A DNA stretch of 47,312 nt from Podila epigama (taxonomy: Eukaryota > Mortierellomycota > Mortierellomycetes > Mortierellales > Mortierellaceae). Location: positions 6,728 to 54,039 of the forward strand of contig JAAAVE010000012.1 of the NCBI GenBank assembly GCA_015679605.1. Direction: 5' to 3'. The position numbers were made by a program, and so were the translations under genes. Position 1 is the first letter of the stretch; the number at the start of each line of letters is the position of its first letter. The notes beneath the pieces are model-generated. The model was not told the origin of the DNA. It made no database searches and saw only the letters and a program-made list of their open reading frames with translations. Positions 24,572-39,650 of the stretch are shown one piece after another.

Positions 24572-25169
24572 GATGTTTTTGTTGTAGGTTTAGAGGTATT
24601 GTAAGTGAGGAGTTTGTGTAAGTTTTTTTTGGCTTGTTGGGTTTTTTTGTTTGGAAGGACGTGTTAATCTTTGTGTTCTCTTGTCTTTTTTTCTTTTTTA
24701 TGTTGCCAATGGCCGACTTTTAAAGAGAAGAACTCTATATAACAGACTCTTTTTTTTTATTGAAGGATGCACAGAAGAATGATGGCAAATGATGACAACG
24801 ATGATGACATATGACGTGTGAACAAAGGAAAAAGAGGTTTTTAAACAGCTCGCACAATCTACAATCTACAATCTACAAGAAAACATAAAGAAAATAACAA
24901 CGAGCGTAGGAACGAGTATAGGAAAATCTATAGGAAAATCCATAGAAAAAACAGAATATCAATGGTTTTAACCATCATGGAACAAAGAAATAACTAAACA
25001 ACGAAACAACAAAAACGCCAGAAAAATGTCCGAAGCATCAATGCCTCAATTATCATACACTTTATTATCAGCTATTTAGAGAACAACGAGAAAAAAAAAG
25101 AGTCTTCAAACAATAAAAAAAAAAAGATGCGAGAAAGAACTATCAAGTGGGCAATCACATGAAAATCTA
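24572..25169. other. Promoter of the secreted protein and 3' end of the MYND gene
   Basis: About 600 bases. On the minus strand a TATATAG element (around 24736-24742) lies about 165 bases before the start codon of the secreted protein and may be its TATA box. Three ACAATCT repeats sit at about 24854-24878. No gene seen. Confidence 0.45.
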
Positions 25170-28100
25170 TCAAATGGCCGCTCCAGAGACAACGGCAACA
25201 GTAGCTGAAGTGGCATCGGGCACAGAGCCAAGGAGGGCTGCATGGCATCCTGTCTTGCGATGAGCTTCCATGTCTGCTAGACGACATGCTTGATTACAGT
25301 ATCGCACTTTCCTGCAGACACACAAGGGCATCAACACCCGCTGCTCTGCACAATGCCCACACTTGACCACTTGTGTCTGATGAGCCGTCATCGTCAGCAA
25401 CAAGGTCGAGGAGGACTGTTGGTTGTTGGTGGGCGAACGCGCTGGGGTGCTAGGCCGTTGCTGCATGTGTGGTCGGTTCGAATCCTTGTCCTTTGCTTCG
25501 ATAGCAGACACCAGTAATGCATCCAGTGTGTTGATCTTGAGACCAGTGTTGACGCTCCTGCTACGACGGAGACTAGACGAATGTGAATTGTGCAATGTCT
25601 TTTGATGGTGTTGGTCAAGCATTGGCTGTGATGACTGTCGGTACAAATCTTCCTGTCTCTTCGTACCGGGTACGGATCCTGTCTTGGGTCGGTTTGCCAA
25701 CTTGAAGAGACCTGAGCTCCATGCGGTCAGGCTTGAGATGGTGGGCCCATGGATCGATGGTAAGACAGAGGACTCGGAACTGGACGGTGACGATGGGCTA
25801 GAAATGTCAATTCCCTGGCTGGTGACCGAAGAAGGACCGGTTGAAGATGAACGCGATGGTGCAGGCAGTGGATTCACATTCTTTGTAGTCGAGCCACTGC
25901 AGTTCACAGCAATGGCGACAGCCTCGGATTGCGTGTCTAGATGGTTTCGTTGCTTTTGCTGTTGCTGTTGGAGTTGCTGCTCATGTTGTTGCTGTTCTTT
26001 CCGTTCAGCTTCCTCCTTTTGCGCTTGCTCCAATGCCTTCTTCTCAAACGCACGACAGGTAAACTTTTGGACGGTGGCCTCTTGTTGCATCGAGTCCAAA
26101 GGTCTCTTGCCTGTCTTGGGAGTGATCTCGCTGCAGAGACCATACGCCTGAGCTCCAAGGTGGTACTTGCCCATGCGCTGGTGAACCCAACCGAGCGTGA
26201 ACAGGACCCTGATCCGAATAGCTCGACACATGGCTCGATCCACTTCCTGCTCGCGTGCTGGCTTGTTCTGGATGGACCAGTTGGCAGGGTTCTGCTTCGA
26301 TGATACACAAGGTGGTACTGTCGTTCTTGTCATCTGTCCAGATAGGGCCGTCGATTTCTGGGGCATCGTATGTTCATCCTGCTGGGCAATGGGGCTCAAG
26401 TTCAACATGGACAAGTCGACGCCTTGGGTCAATAACAGATTTTCCTTCAGAGGTAGGTTCCCGCCTGACAAGGACGACTCGAACAACGACTTTGACCGTT
26501 CCAGATGTTGTTTCCATGCCTCGGCCTCTCGACTCAGACCGCGTTCAATCTTGCGGAGCATCGCTACAGCTTCGACCACGACAGGTTCGTCCAGGGCAAG
26601 AACACCCTTCTGGATCATGGCACACATCTTTTGGACAATGTCCTCTACTTCTGACGTAGCCAGCCCAATCCTGCGAGCCTCTTCCTCCTTTGCATGCTCC
26701 TCATCTTCACGTTCGTCACAAGAGTCTTCATACGACTCTTCTTCATCAAACATTTCATCAGCATCGTCGTCGTTGTCATAGTCACTGTCTTTTCCGGATT
26801 CATTTTGTACATCGTCCCTGGTACTCTGACAAGGATACTCTCGGTGCTCCTTTTGATTGTCAAAGGTAATTTCTGACGAATGACCGACCGATGGGTGCAA
26901 AAAGGATCCTGTGGTTCGATATTCGCTGTATACAGATTCCGAGGGCGACTTGCCAAAGACAGTGGATAGCTGTCGTTGAGACCGGATAGGTATATTCTGT
27001 CCAGTTGTACCTTTTCGTATTCCCTCTCGTCGACCTTGTTGTTTTTGGCGTTGCTGCATTTGATCGTGCGCACCGCTGCTGTTCCTGCTTCTGCTGCTGC
27101 TGCCATGGAGACCTCGTGATGATGACCAAGGCTTGGAGTGAGCAAAGTACTCTTCAAGTTCATTATGATCGTCCTTTATCTTTGATCGTCTCCGTGATTC
27201 AGCAGCAGCAAACGTAGCAGTAGTCATAGTGGAAGGAGAACCAGTCATAGCAGCATCACCATCATTTTCTTCTTCATGGTCACTATCCAACAATCTGGAT
27301 GTCGACCATCGCCTGGCAGTCCAGATTCGGAGAGCATGGATAAGGATCTGGGCGGCTTTGGTATCACTCCGCACGAGTCCAGGTTCATTCCTGGTCGAGG
27401 TATAGAGTGCGTAGAGGGAACAACAGGCTGGAAGAGAATGATGATGCTCGGCCGCCATTTTGTAGAGACTCAGCGCAGGAACATAGCGATGTGAGATATA
27501 ATGAGATTGCGCCAAGAGAAGAATGTCCTGCAAGGAACGAGGAGGTTGTTGTTCGTGATTGACGTAGAGGGCAATGGAGGTGGAGAGAGAGGTTGCGATG
27601 GAGGTGGGTGATTTGGCCATGGTGTTGATAGAGGATGTTGACTGGGATCTTTGACGGGTCATGGTATCGACAGATTCAAGTTCTCGGAGCTGTTGTTGGA
27701 TATTGTTCTTGCAATTACTGTTATTTGGGCTGTTGGGTGAGGTAGGTTGTCTCTCGAATAGGGTAGAGGGGACAGAGAGGAAAGGTTGTGAATAGGCACA
27801 CGAAAGAGTGGTACTCGTGGTGGAGGGTGCGGTCAGTGAACGGGATGACAGAGGTCCTGGTGAACAAGGCGAGCAGGATCCAGATAAGACGAGGGATGTG
27901 ACGGAGAGAGATCGTTCGATGCGTAAAGGTGGTGGTGATGAATTGAAGGATGGGAGATCTGGGATGGAACGCAGTCGAGGGTGGAAACTGTTAGATGGAG
28001 GAGATGCAGCAGAGCACGGTGAGGTAATAGCGAGCGATGGGTTGGATAGATGTGAGGAAGTGCAAGAAGTGATATGCTGGGTATAGATGTGCGAACAAAG

Positions 28101-28994
28101 ATTCGATGGAGAAGGTGTGCAGGATAATGTTGTTGGAGAAGGAAGGATGTGCGAAGAGTGGTACGGCGAAGATGAGGCTGAAGGTGAGGTTGAATGTGTG
28201 ATTGAAGGATAACGAGAACAAGGGGTGGGAGAAGAAGCTGGAGAAGTAGAAGTAGTAGTTGTAGTTGTAGAAGAAGAAGATGAAGAAGAAGAAGGAAAAG
28301 AAGAACAAGAAGGAGAACGAGACTGAAAAGAAGAAAAGTGGGTGCAAGTCGTGGCAGTGGTGGTGCTGTTCAAAGGAAGAGAAGTGTCCGAGATGGGAAC
28401 ACAACGGTGGCAGGATGGCGTCGTCGATAAGGGACTCTTCTGCAGCTCGTTGCTCAGATGCGTGGACACAAAAGAACGTGGACAAGATGAGCAATTGGAG
28501 AGGCCGTCAGATATTCCAAGGCGCTGCTGTCTGTCCCACAAGAGTTCCCGATGCTGAGGATGCCGTTGCTGCTGTTGTTCTTCTTGTCGTTGCTGTTCCT
28601 CCTCCTGCTGCTGTTGCTGTTGTCCTTGTTGTTCTTGCAATTGGAGGCAAAGAGCACCGAGTGGACGGTTAGAAGGACTGTCAATGCTGTGCGAGTTCGA
28701 CTCTATATGAATCTCTTGGCTACTCTGAAGATGGAGTGACAATGGTGACGATGGCCCCAGCACTGTCTCTGGTACTGCTAGCGCCTCTGCGTCCTTGCAA
28801 TGCTGAGATTGAAGCGGGTGAAGTGACTGGTGGAAGTGAAAAGGCCCGCCGGAGTGGTCGGTGTGTTGTTGTTGGTGCTGCTGCTGTTGTTGTTGTTGCT
28901 CAAGATTGAGATGATGGCGATGATTCTCCGCTGTGAATGCGGGGTTGACCTGTTGCGTTGAATCAAAGGCGGATATTGGATGTTGTTGCAGCGG

Positions 28995-29026
<32 letters not shown>

Positions 29027-29676
29027 GTTGTATAATTAGTTGTTGATGCAGCGGTTCTGACTGGATGAGAGAATATTTCGTCAATGGTATCATTGTTGAG
29101 AGAATAAAAAAAAAAGAAAAAAGAGTGGAGGACAATGTGAGTTTGAAGAAAAAAAAATGCCTCTTTTCTTTTCTTTTCTTCACAAAGAGATAACGGGCTT
29201 TTTCGCATTGCCCATGGGAATACGTTGTTCAAGTAACACACACACACACACGATCCGCGTGTCTGTCTGTTGTCTGTCTGAATAGAAACTGTAATGCTCA
29301 TGATTCATTTTCAATTTGCTCATACCTTGTGCATGCAATTGCTGTGGTGATAGTGGTGAGAAGGTGGGTGATCACAAAAGAAAGCAAGAGATGGGTGGTG
29401 GTGGCTGTTCTTGTTGCCAGTATCATCCTCGTTGTTATCACTGGTGGCTACTACTACTACTGCTACTTCTGAGGAGGCGCTGTGATTGTCTGGGTGTGAG
29501 TCGGATCCAGATCTATCAGACATTGGACAAGATGGGGCCTTGAGGTGACATCGACACCAGAGGGAAGAGTACCCCACCGGTGACAGCCGCGTGGACTGCT
29601 GCATACCTGTTGAAGTGGAAGCGCAAGTACAACAGGGAGTCATGAGAGTGTTTTGCTTGAGTACAAGTGCATCCAT
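25170..29676 (-). CDS. Large MYND zinc-finger protein with TPR-like helical regions
   Basis: My preferred model is exons 29676-29326 and 29060-25170, 1413 residues. The first exon has many Cys, Ser and His residues; its donor (AAG|GTATGA) and the acceptor TCTCATCCAG join in phase to SEPLHQQLII. The alternative is an unspliced start at 29093, which needs no intron but begins inside what looks like the intron's pyrimidine-rich 3' end. The first third of the large exon is low-complexity (Gln, Ser, Thr, Pro runs). A helical block with LAQSHYISHRYVPALSLYKMA resembles TPR/Sel1-type repeats, then an acidic Asp/Glu-rich stretch, then another TPR-like segment (LGWVHQRMGKYHLGAQAYG). The C-terminus (about 1351-1389) is a MYND finger: CGHC...CVC...YCNQAC...H...C with all eight ligands visible. 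MYND domains bind proline-rich partners, often in transcriptional regulators. Partner and role are unknown. Confidence 0.8.
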
Positions 29677-32034
29677 GATGGCGTATGTTGTTCAATTGGG
29701 TTGTTTTGTACGAAAAAGTAATGTACGAAAAATAAAAAAGGGTGTATTTCAAGAGTGGCCAAGGGTTGGCCCACTTTGTTATATATTATTTTTTTTTATG
29801 GCAATGGATGTAGGCGTCTTTCTTTCTTGTTCTTTATCTTTTGAACATCTCTCTTTTTACAGCAAAGATCCAGTCAACAACCATCAATCAACAAGTCCCT
29901 TTGCTGTTTGCCCCGTCTGGAGTCTTTGGTCCAAACAAGACTGGAAAAGAACTACCAGAGTATCATCCGTTTACGCTCGGAAAATGGGGAAGAGGGGGGA
30001 AGAGGGGGGACGGGGATGGGATGGGGGATGGGCAAGTTCAGCTGGAGAACGTGAACGAACAGAAAAAAGAAAAAAAAGACACATTAAAAGATCCAGATTC
30101 ATGCTGGCTGACAAGCATGACGCATGGAGGATATCCTATCCACAATGGTTGAATTGGATGATCCTTGCCCAACGGGTTGTTGGTTGTTTGCTGTTTGTTG
30201 TTTGTTGTTCTTTTGACGACACTATCCAAAAAGGATAGCCCATCTCCACTTTTTCACAATCAACATCAAACTGATTATCTACCACACATATCATTTCTGC
30301 AACAATAAAAAGCAACAAATGATGGATGGCACCATTGAACTTGGATCATGGACTAGCTGATTTTTTTGCTAGTCAGTGGCAGTAAAGGGCGAATGGGAAG
30401 GGACCAAAAGCAAAGAGCTGGGCATGAACATCTTTAAAGCTCACTTTTTTTTTGTGTATGTGTTTGTTTTCTCAGCGCATGGCCTATGGCCTATGGTTGA
30501 AGAACGTGGACAGAGCGAGTTGTTTTGTTGGTCTGTCCTTTCTTTCCACCGACAAAACGTCTTTCCCGAACAAATAAACAAACAAAGAAGTAAAAAGTCC
30601 AGCTGGCGTATTGTTTGCCGCATTTGGACAATAAAAAAGAAAACCAACAAACGGGGATTGACACTCACACGGCCTTCTTTGACAAAGACAAAGAATGAAC
30701 GAGTGACATATGGATGTGGCACAGATAGATCATGGGCATGTGCTTCCCTCCGTTTGGATTACAATAGAACAAACAAAAATGGACTGTAACGGCTATTTTC
30801 AACACGTCGCGCTAGGCCCATTTTTTTTTCTGTAGTCTGTGGGTTTCTACGCTGACGAAAATAACGAGCAGTAATGACTGTCATGAAGGGTGTCCTGTCT
30901 TTTTTTTTGTTGGTATAGGTTGTCTTTTTGTATACCTTTGAGTGAGGCAAAAAAGGAGAATGAGCGGGTGAATGACCTTTTGGTTGAATGGACGAATGGC
31001 GTTGTTTTTGCTGTGGTGTCTTGTGTGAGTCGCGTTTGGCCAATGCTAATCAGTAGTAGAGATAAACCAAACAAGAATGATGCATCAAAATGAATGAATG
31101 AAAGAATGAATGAAAGAATGTGAATGATGCATGCCGTACTGGGATTCAAATATGGCATTCACATGCATTGCAGCTGATTCGTCATTACGCCATCGTTACC
31201 ATGACTTTTTTTGTCGCAGATGGGCGAACAGTCCACCTTCCCTCCATTTTTTTCCTTCTCTCCTTCTCTCCTTCTCCTTCCCTTTTTCCTTTATTCTTCC
31301 CAGACATGTTTTTTGTCCCGCGTCCAATCCACATGCGACCGAGATAGTCAACGATGAAGGACAGGAAGAAAGAAAAGCAAGGGCAATCTTTCGGATCATT
31401 CCTTTCCCCATAGGCTCAATAAGAGGGGCCCTGCCCTGCCCTGCTTTCAATGACCCCTGTCTGTGCTTTTTTTTTTCCACTCCATGCAGTTTGCTGCTGA
31501 ATGGTCAAGAGCGAAAAAGAGACCATTTTCCATCGAACTTTGCATCACACGCCAAAAGTTTCCCAATATACGGAACAATGCGATTCCGGCATGCACTCTT
31601 TTTGTTGTTGTTTTGTTTGTTTCTTTTCTTCCTATTTGCTCCCAGACACTCTTTCTTGTTTGGGTTCAAGTTGGAGGCAGGGACTTGCGAGGTTTTGACA
31701 TGTTGAACAGTTGTTTTTGTTCGTTTTGCTTTTGGAAGGAACCCCTTTTTCTTCCCCTTGAGCCCGGATGGTCAATGCGGTGCGAATCTTNNNNNNNNNN
31801 NNNNNNNNNNNNNNNNNNNNNNNNNNNNNNNNNNNNNNNNNNNNNNNNNNNNNNNNNNNAAAAAAAAAAAGTGTCCGAAGAACAAGGGGGGTTGAAAAAA
31901 CGCGTACTGTATGTAGTTCAGAATGAATGGACATGGGAAAAGTTTTTCTTTATTCTTTATGTGAGTAAAAGTACATGTTATGGCTTTTCTTATTTTATGC
32001 GAGCGGGAAATGCTGTGCTGTGTCAAGAAAAGCA
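29677..32034. other. Intergenic region with assembly gap
   Basis: About 2.4 kb between the MYND gene promoter and the 3' end of the FKBP gene. No gene is supportable. A fragment at about 29864-29975 on the plus strand follows a good 3' splice consensus (TTTTTACAG) and reads as ordinary peptide, but has no start, partner exon or recognisable family. TGAATGAA repeats lie at 31091-31127. The minus-strand hexamer AATAAA at 31954-31949 is 80 bases beyond the FKBP stop and is a reasonable polyadenylation signal. Confidence 0.5.
31791..31859. other. Assembly gap (69 N)
   Basis: Unresolved bases, immediately followed by an A homopolymer, which suggests assembly failure at a low-complexity tract. It lies in intergenic DNA, so no gene model is affected. 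Confidence 0.99.
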
Positions 32035-33235
32035 CTAGTCGAAAGAGACCAACTCGACCTCGAAAGTGAGATCCGCGTTGGGGGCTAAAAAAAAAAACGT
32101 GGGCAATGGATAGTTAGATCAAAGATAACGTACAACGCAACACTAGGCAAAAAAACTTCAACAATTATAAATATAACTTACGAATAGGGACCTTGGCATC
32201 TGGGACACCCTTCTTGCCATAGGCAAACTCGGCAGGAATGACAATCTTGGCTTTCTCACCGCGGGACATGGTCAACATGGCATCATCCCATCCAGCAATG
32301 ACATTGCCGGTACCGAGCTTGAATCGAAGAGGGTTGTTCTTCTTCTTGGTGTTGTCGTTGGTATCAAACATGGTGCCATCGGCAAAGAATCCAGTGTAAA
32401 AGACAGCAACTAATAATATCAAAGCAAAAAAAAAAGAAGAAAAAAAAATTGTCCGCAATTATGGCAGGTTAGGAACTGCTGTCGTTCACAACAAAGCAAT
32501 GTCACAGACACATAAAATGAGAAAAAAGAAAAGAATCCAGGCACAGAAAAAAAAAAAAAAAAACAAGGCAAAAAAAAAAAAAAAAAAAAAGGCTGTCTCA
32601 ACTTCAGGAACTTGCCTTTGCTGCCCTTCCTGGGGTATCCAGACTTGTCACCCTTCTTCAGGACGAACTTTGTGAACTTTGCTGGGCCTTCATCAACAGC
32701 AGCCTCCTTCTTCTCGACGACAGGGGCAGCGTTCTTGGCATTCAAAAGATCCTCCTCAGAAGGCTCATCAGCACCACTAAAAGAGTAGAAGAAATTGAAT
32801 TTTTTAGTACTTGAGAAAAAAAAAGAAAAAAAGAAAAACGATAACAATGTGCGCAGGGCACAATGCTATGGGTATCAGGGCGGACAAAAAGAAAAGAATG
32901 ACATCCAGTACCGGAAAGCCTGGCGAGAGAACAACCCGTTGTAGGCAGCTACAAGAGCATCCTTCTTGGCTGTGATGCAAAGAGGAAAGAATAAAAACTG
33001 TCAGAAGGTTCTTCTTATTCCCGTTAACAGGACGACGAATCGAATTTGTGAGTTGTGAGTTTGAAGACTAGTTAGACATACCGTTCTTGACGACGGTGGC
33101 CAGTTTGCCAGTCAACTTGTACTCGACCAAAAAGTCATGAGTGGCATTGAGATGGAGGAAGGTGAGAATGTCCTTCTTGCTGACAGCATCTGAGAGCATC
33201 TGCTCAGTGGTCCATTCTTGGGTAGGTGTAGACAT
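32035..33235 (-). CDS. FKBP3: FKBP25-type peptidyl-prolyl cis-trans isomerase
   Basis: Five exons, 33235-33082, 32969-32912, 32776-32616, 32409-32182 and 32084-32035, joining to 216 residues (animal FKBP25 is about 224). The N-terminal 75 residues match the basic tilted helix bundle of FKBP25, with SKKDILTFLHLNATHDFLVE and, in the second exon, KKDALVAAYNGLFSRQAFR. A short acidic linker leads to KFTKFVLKKGDKSGYP and the FKBP domain: FYTGFFADGTMFDTN, GWDDAMLTMSRGEKAKI, AYGKKGVPDA and the C-terminal LTFEVELVSFD. The third intron (32615-32410) has a GC donor, AAAG|GCAAGT, required to keep the YPRKGSK-VAVFYTG join. FKBP25 homologues are nuclear and bind nucleic acid, chromatin or ribosome-assembly factors. 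It shares a 187-base divergent region with the tRNA methyltransferase gene. The identification is strong. Confidence 0.94.
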
Positions 33236-33422
33236 TTTTGTTTTAATGTGTAAAGGTGTGTGTAGGGGAGGATGAATAGAAAAACGAATGGTCGCAAGGC
33301 GAACGGACAACACTTTTTTTTTAAAAAAAAAAAAAAAAGCAACAGTGACTGCGAATTGTTCAGCTCTTACTCTAATAGACCTCTTTGGTTGGAGAATAGA
33401 CGAAACACAACCCATTCAAACC
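33236..33422. promoter_or_regulatory. Short bidirectional promoter, FKBP25 / tRNA methyltransferase
   Basis: Only 187 bases separate the two divergent start codons, so the two genes must share regulatory DNA. A T8/A15-type homopolymer junction (about 33314-33338) sits near the middle and would be nucleosome-disfavouring. No TATA box is evident. Confidence 0.6.
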
Positions 33423-34921
33423 ATGGACATGGAAGACAGGAAGAATGAGCTGACCACATCCGATGGCAGCGTCAAAAAAAGAGTGTCCAGTTCAAGGGAC
33501 GTCAATGCTTCAGAAAGTACTCCCTTTGGCGGACGGCTGTTGCTAGACGAGTCTGCTGTCTTTGAACATAATGCCTGGTAAGGACCAGCAAGACTGTGAG
33601 TTGTTTAACGATCTATCATCAGACATAGTATACAGAGCGTATAGAGAGATGACATACTCACTTTGGAGAGAATTTATGACACGATGGATCCATGTCAATA
33701 GGGACCATGCAACATGGGGTGAGGAGCAGGAGCAACATGCCAGGAACGAGATTGCTCGCCAAAGTCTTCATCCTGTTCCCGAGGAGCTCGTCGAGACCTA
33801 TCATGCCGAAGCAGCCGAAAACTGGAACAAGTTTTATTCAAAGAATGAGAATCGGTTCTTCAAGGATCGTCACTGGCTAAGGATCGAGTTCCCTGAGCTT
33901 TTTCAAATGGTCGAGGCGGACGTAGGTCTTTTTTCATTTTCTTCTTTTTTTTTGTTGCCATTTTCCTTTGGAAATCGCTTGATCTGTGTCTATTCTTTTT
34001 CTTGACATCAAATCAATTTTTTGGACCATAGGCTGGCGAGAAGAATGTGATGGAAATCGGATGCGGCGCCGGCAACACCATGTTCCCCTTGTTGATTGAG
34101 AGCAAGAACCCAAAGTTGTTTGTTTACGCGTGCGACTTTTCCTCCACAGCAGTCGATGTCGTCAAGGTATATGATTGCCTTTGTTCAATTGGAATGTTCA
34201 CAAGAAGCTGTACTGAACATGATACTAAAGAAAGGAAGACGGACACTTTTCTTCTTGTTCATTTAGGCAAACCCAGAGTACGACCCAGCCCGTGGAAAGG
34301 CGTTTGTGTGGGATCTGGCGGGAGATGATATACCACCCGAGGTGGAACCAGAGTCAATGGATGTCTTGGTTCTCATCTTTGTCCTCTCGGCGCTTCACCC
34401 TGACAAGTGGGAGAATGCCATGAATAACTTGTATAAGGTAAAAAAGAAGAGTTGGGCATTATTATTTTTAGCCCGCTTTTGTTTAGAGGTTTTTGTCAAG
34501 TCGCGAGAGTATTATGATAACTAACTTGATTACAATTTTAAAAAAAAAACCCATACACGCAACGAAGCTCCTCAAACCTGGAGGACTCATAGTGTTCAGG
34601 GATTACGGACGATATGATATGGCTCAGCTGCGGTTCAAAAAGAACAGACTTCTTTCAGATAATTTTTACGTCCGTGGAGACGGCACACGTGTCTACTTTT
34701 TCGACTCTGAGGAGATTGTCAAGCTCTTTGGATCACGGTTTACGATTGAGGAGAACGCTGTCGATAGGCGTTTGATTACGAATAGACTTCGTCGGATTAA
34801 GATGTATAGGGTCTGGTTGCAGGGCAAGTTCCGAAAACCCCTGGCAGGAGCCCAGCCTGGAGCGCCATCAGCAACGACTGTCACTACCAGTGGAGAGACT
34901 GAGGAGGAGGAGTCTCGATGA
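33423..34921 (+). CDS. TRM140: tRNA N3-methylcytidine methyltransferase, METTL2/TRM140 family
   Basis: Five exons, 33423-33577, 33702-33921, 34032-34166, 34267-34437 and 34568-34921, give 344 residues. Members methylate C32 in the anticodon loop of certain tRNAs (Thr, Arg and Ser types depending on paralogue). Family hallmarks are [17 protein letters not shown] across the first splice, [18 protein letters not shown], the SAM-binding motif [13 protein letters not shown] (about 131-143), [11 protein letters not shown], the ALHPDKW segment, and [23 protein letters not shown]. The C-terminus has [17 protein letters not shown], typical of METTL2/6/8. No actin-binding N-terminal extension like that of yeast Abp140 is present, so it is closer in layout to animal METTL2. 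The C-terminal tail is Ala/Thr/Glu-rich and dispensable-looking. Which tRNAs are targeted cannot be read from sequence. Confidence 0.94.
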
Positions 34922-35212
34922 TGACTTTAATGTAGCGACATAGCCATACCTATACAATTTATTATCTCTTTTTTTTTATAATTTTTCTTTTCTTTCAGAC
35001 ATGGGTACGACGAACACGTAAAAAAAGTAACGCGTAGTGAAGAGTCGAGTGTAGACGTAAATCCGTGCACAAATCAAGGCTCGTCCTGCAGAAAAAAGAA
35101 AAAAAAGTGCTAAGCCACCCACAGTCTTTTTTTGCATTGTCTTTCTTGGGTAGAAAAAAAAAGTGTCAAAATCCAGTTCCTCGTCCACCCACACACATCC
35201 CCTTTGCTTGCC

Positions 35213-38311
<3,099 letters not shown>

Positions 38312-39004
38312 TAAACCTAGGGGGTGGATGTAGACAGGCAGGAGAAGAAATGAAAAAGTGAAGAGAAGAAGAAGAAAGAAAGAAAGAAAGAAAGTGTAAG
38401 AGGAGGGAGAAAAAGGAAAAAAGAGAAGAAAATGAAGTAGGGTGTGACGACCAAAAGTTTCGTATTAAAACAGGACGAGCATATCGCAAAACCAGCTGTG
38501 GTGGACAAAGGACATTTCACTCTTGAGTCCTGCCATACCCCTTTCAATGAACAGATGCTTCTGCAACCCCGGCAACCCGTGCTGGCCATGTGAAAATATG
38601 GTCCTCCTCTATCCTTAATTGCCAACGCCCAGAAATAAAGAGAGGGGGAATGCGCATGGGGGAGCAATTTTGTGCATGTCAGCCAGTGTGTCAACAATGA
38701 AAAGGACCAGGACCATGTAATAATATGACCAGTGTGGAGAAGCTTTCATGTTTGCTGACCAGCATTGAGGACATTTGACCTCTTTTCTCCTTGCACGCCC
38801 ATGCGACCACTTTTGTTTTCTTCCCCCTATTTTTTTTGTCATGCCCACGAGTTGTTTGTTCTTTTTGAGTGAAGAGGCGTGACAAGCGCGACAGTGCGCG
38901 AGTGAGTGAGCATGGGTGAGTGCATGCAGTGGAATGACAATGACATTAACAAAAAAAAAAAAATAGGGACTGAGGAGGAGGAAGGAGGCAGAGGTCCGAG
39001 GACA

Positions 39005-39006
<2 letters not shown>

Positions 39007-39036
<30 letters not shown>
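39007..39036. repeat. (GA)n microsatellite
   Basis: Fifteen uninterrupted GA units in intergenic DNA. Confidence 0.92.
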
Positions 39037-39040
<4 letters not shown>

Positions 39041-39573
39041 ATGAATGCCTGTGAAATGACACGCGTCATTTTGTCCCTGAAAATGATGCACCCCTCACTT
39101 TGCAGGTACCTTGCTTTGCAGATGGATGTACACAAGTGCTCGGTCCATCGACAAAGGGATCATTTGTCTCTCTCTCTCTCTCTGTCTTTTTTCTTTCTCT
39201 CTTTCCTTGGTAAGCCATGACCAATACCAACACATAGAAAACTCGTATGATGGAGCAAGTGTCGAGGGAGACGATATAGATGGATTTGAAAACGTGTCGC
39301 AATGATCAATGAGAACAAAAAAAAGGAACACTTGTATTTCTCTCCCGTAGTGAATGACAACTCAACTCAACCAATAGGAGGGTCATAATCGGGTAAAGAT
39401 ACTCCGGTTGGTTGGTTCAAATGGTTCTTTTTCTTTTTTCTTGGCAATGTCCAGCGAAAATAAAAATAATTAAGGCGGGGTGGGTGGGTGTGTGGGTTGT
39501 GTGTAGACAGACAAGGTTCAGAGTACAAGATCAGGGACAGGTTGGACACAAACATGCGACAAAGACAATGATA

Positions 39574-39650
39574 GGTACAAGGACATGGACACAGGTGCAG
39601 GTACAGGAACAGGGACAGGGACAAGGTCAGGGACAAGGTCAGGGACAGAG
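39574..39650. repeat. GGGACA/GGTACA hexamer array
   Basis: About a dozen imperfect hexamers (GGTACA, GGACAT, GGAACA, GGGACA, AGGTCA); the right half is the most regular. Confidence 0.75.

Noticed and set aside
25472-25482. GGTTCGAATCC, identical to a tRNA T-arm / B-box motif
   Set aside because: It lies inside the MYND protein coding frame on the other strand, and no acceptor stem, D-arm or anticodon arm can be built around it.
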